Origin: Inquilinus limosus DSM 16000
GTDB lineage: Bacteria > Pseudomonadota > Alphaproteobacteria > DSM-16000 > Inquilinaceae
Assembly: GCF_000423185.1 (NCBI RefSeq)
Contig: NZ_AUHM01000036.1
Span: 1-64,000, forward strand
Direction of reading: 5' to 3'
DNA: 64,000 nt
Shown: positions 62,799-64,000 of the stretch, piece by piece
How positions within the stretch are numbered: the stretch's first letter is position 1
Layout: each line of letters begins with the position of its first letter
The notes under the pieces: generated by a model
What the model saw: only the letters and a program-made list of their open reading frames with translations
Told to the model about the DNA's origin: nothing
The model's database searches: none
Translations under genes and position numbers: made by a program

Positions 62799-64000
62799 TC
62801 AGGCCGCCGCCCGCTCCGCGCCGGCGATCAGGCGGCCGAGACGGGCGATGCCGTCCTCGATCGCGGCCGCGTCGGCCAGGGAGAAGGACAGGCGCAGCGT
62901 GTTGCCGCCGGTGCCGTCGGCGTGGAAGGCCCGGCCGGGCACGAAGGCGACGCCCCGGTCGACCGCGCGGGCCAGCAGCGCGGCGCCGTCCATCTGCTCC
63001 GGCAGGGTCACCCAGATGAACATGCCGCCCTCGGGCCGGGTCCAGCCCACCCCCGCCGGCATGTGCCGCTGCAGCGCCGCCAGCATGCGGTCGCGCCGGT
63101 CGCGATAGGCGGCGCGGATCTTCGCCACCTGGGCCGGATAGGCGTGCTCGGCGGCGTGGTGCATCACCATCTGGTTGATCGTCGGCGTGTGCAGGTCGGC
63201 CGCCTGCTTGGTCAGAACCAGCTTCTGCACCACCGCGCGGGCGGCGCAGATCCAGCCGATGCGCAGCCCGGGCGCCAGGGTCTTGGAGAAGCTGCCGCAA
63301 TGGATCACGCGGCTGCGGTCGATGTCGCCCTTGGCCGCCACGTCCAGGGCCAGCAGCGGCGGCAAATCCTCGCCGTCATAGCGCAGCGCCTGATAGGCCG
63401 AATCCTCGATCAGCGGGATGTCCAGCTCCTCCGCCAGGGCCAGGGCGCGCTCGCGGGCCGCGAGGCTCAGCGTCTCGCCCGAGGGGTTGGCGAAGTCCGG
63501 CGTCAGATAGGCCAGCCGGACCCGGCTGCCGGCCGCCTCGGCCGCCGCGCGATAGGCTTCGGGCGTGGCGTTGCCGTGTGCGGGATCCAGCCGGTCGTAG
63601 CGCGGCTCGTAGGGGTTGAAGGCCTGCAGCGCGCCGAGATAGGTCGGCCAGGCCACCAGCGCCGTGTCGCCGGGCGACAGGAACAGCTTGCCGAGATAGT
63701 CGAGGGCCTGCTGCGAGCCCGAGGTGATCACGATGTTGTCGATGCCGCAGGGCACGCCGATCGACGCCATGTGCCGGGCGATCCACTGCCGCAGCGGGGC
63801 GTAGCCCTCGCTGACCGAATACTGCAGCGCGGCGCCGCCGGCGGCGAGCGCGGCCTCGTATCCGGCGCGGATGGCGTCGGCCAGGAACAGCGCCGGGTCG
63901 GGGATGCCGCCGGCGAAGGAGATCACGCCCGGCCGGTCCAGCAGCTTCAGCAGCTCGCGGATCTCGGAGGCGCGCATCCGCGCGGCGCGGGTGGCGTAAT
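62799..64000 (-). CDS. Class I/II PLP aminotransferase (LysN/2-aminoadipate type), runs off window
   Basis: At least 400 codons; the frame continues past 64000 as YATRAARMRASEIRELLK, the usual family N-terminus, so the start lies outside. PLP fold: FAGGIPDP, ITSGSQQALDYLGKLFLSPG, DFANPSGETLS, the conserved EDSAYQALRY, and the Schiff-base lysine in CGSFSKTLAPGLRIGW. C-terminal RPEGGMFIWVTLP and NTLRLSFSLA (arginine for the carboxylate) are present. It matches 2-aminoadipate transaminase-like enzymes without the MocR DNA-binding domain, at least in the part seen. Confidence 0.9.
   Translation of the reverse strand, partial: YATRAARMRASEIRELLKLLDRPGVISFAGGIPDPALFLADAIRAGYEAALAAGGAALQYSVSEGYAPLRQWIARHMASIGVPCGIDNIVITSGSQQALDYLGKLFLSPGDTALVAWPTYLGALQAFNPYEPRYDRLDPAHGNATPEAYRAAAEAAGSRVRLAYLTPDFANPSGETLSLAARERALALAEELDIPLIEDSAYQALRYDGEDLPPLLALDVAAKGDIDRSRVIHCGSFSKTLAPGLRIGWICAARAVVQKLVLTKQAADLHTPTINQMVMHHAAEHAYPAQVAKIRAAYRDRRDRMLAALQRHMPAGVGWTRPEGGMFIWVTLPEQMDGAALLARAVDRGVAFVPGRAFHADGTGGNTLRLSFSLADAAAIEDGIARLGRLIAGAERAAA

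Noticed and set aside
1..64000. CRISPR arrays, tRNA or rRNA genes
   Set aside because: No regularly spaced direct repeats, CCA-tailed cloverleaf candidates or rRNA-like stretches were noticed on either strand by eye. A tRNAscan/Infernal run would be decisive.

Overview
The window is high-GC, densely packed bacterial DNA. The gene order points to an alphaproteobacterium: fabA-fabB-fabI in one run, cobS-cobT next to a J-domain protein and bolA, and palindromic CCGGGTCAAGCCCGG-type repeats. The overall mix suggests Rhodospirillales. An Inquilinus-like genome is my best guess from memory, but the sequence does not prove a genus. No tRNA, rRNA or CRISPR array was seen.

Layout. 1-0.8 kb: the 5' end of an IS630-type element abutting a hypothetical gene that may have lost its start. 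0.8-5.2 kb: an RND efflux pump (adaptor plus permease) with no local regulator. 5.4-11.8 kb: a secreted protein, a DsrE-like protein overlapping moeB, a cyanide-insensitive-type quinol oxidase (two subunits), a Cys/Met-metabolism PLP enzyme and an FMN-binding protein. 11.8-14.4 kb: fabA-fabB-fabI, the unsaturated fatty acid and enoyl-reduction genes. 14.6-20.1 kb: a TPR protein, ispE and two glycosyltransferases acting on lipid-linked sugars. 20.1-22.3 kb: a class III cyclase/TPR protein. 22.5-27.9 kb: a second RND pump with a TetR repressor and two clear AcrR-type operators. 28-32.6 kb: ankyrin, peroxiredoxin and lipoprotein genes, then an ABC exporter behind a long GC-rich leader.

32.6-46.9 kb is an accessory-rich stretch. 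It holds LysR/SDR pairs, a gluconolactonase-like protein, four GNAT proteins, glutamate racemase, an SRPBCC protein whose ArsR regulator survives only as an 18-codon stub beneath intact operators, a broken DUF2165 gene, LysR-wrbA, and a secreted beta-propeller with a divergent LysR. 47.2-51.2 kb holds cobT, cobS, the J-domain gene and bolA. 51.2-55.3 kb encodes a deacetylase, a small membrane protein and a sodium:solute symporter, with a divergent LuxR gene. 55.3-58.9 kb contains two AT-rich, foreign-looking single genes (an ATPase and an unknown) around a normal high-GC SDR gene. 59-64 kb has a lactonase, DUF3297, a racemase-like protein overlapping an orphan vsr, a two-gene membrane module, and an aminotransferase cut by the window end.

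The strongest candidates for something undescribed are the deleted ArsR regulator with retained operators, the two AT-rich genes, the coiled-coil/membrane pair at 61.5-62.7 kb, and the ABC-exporter leader.
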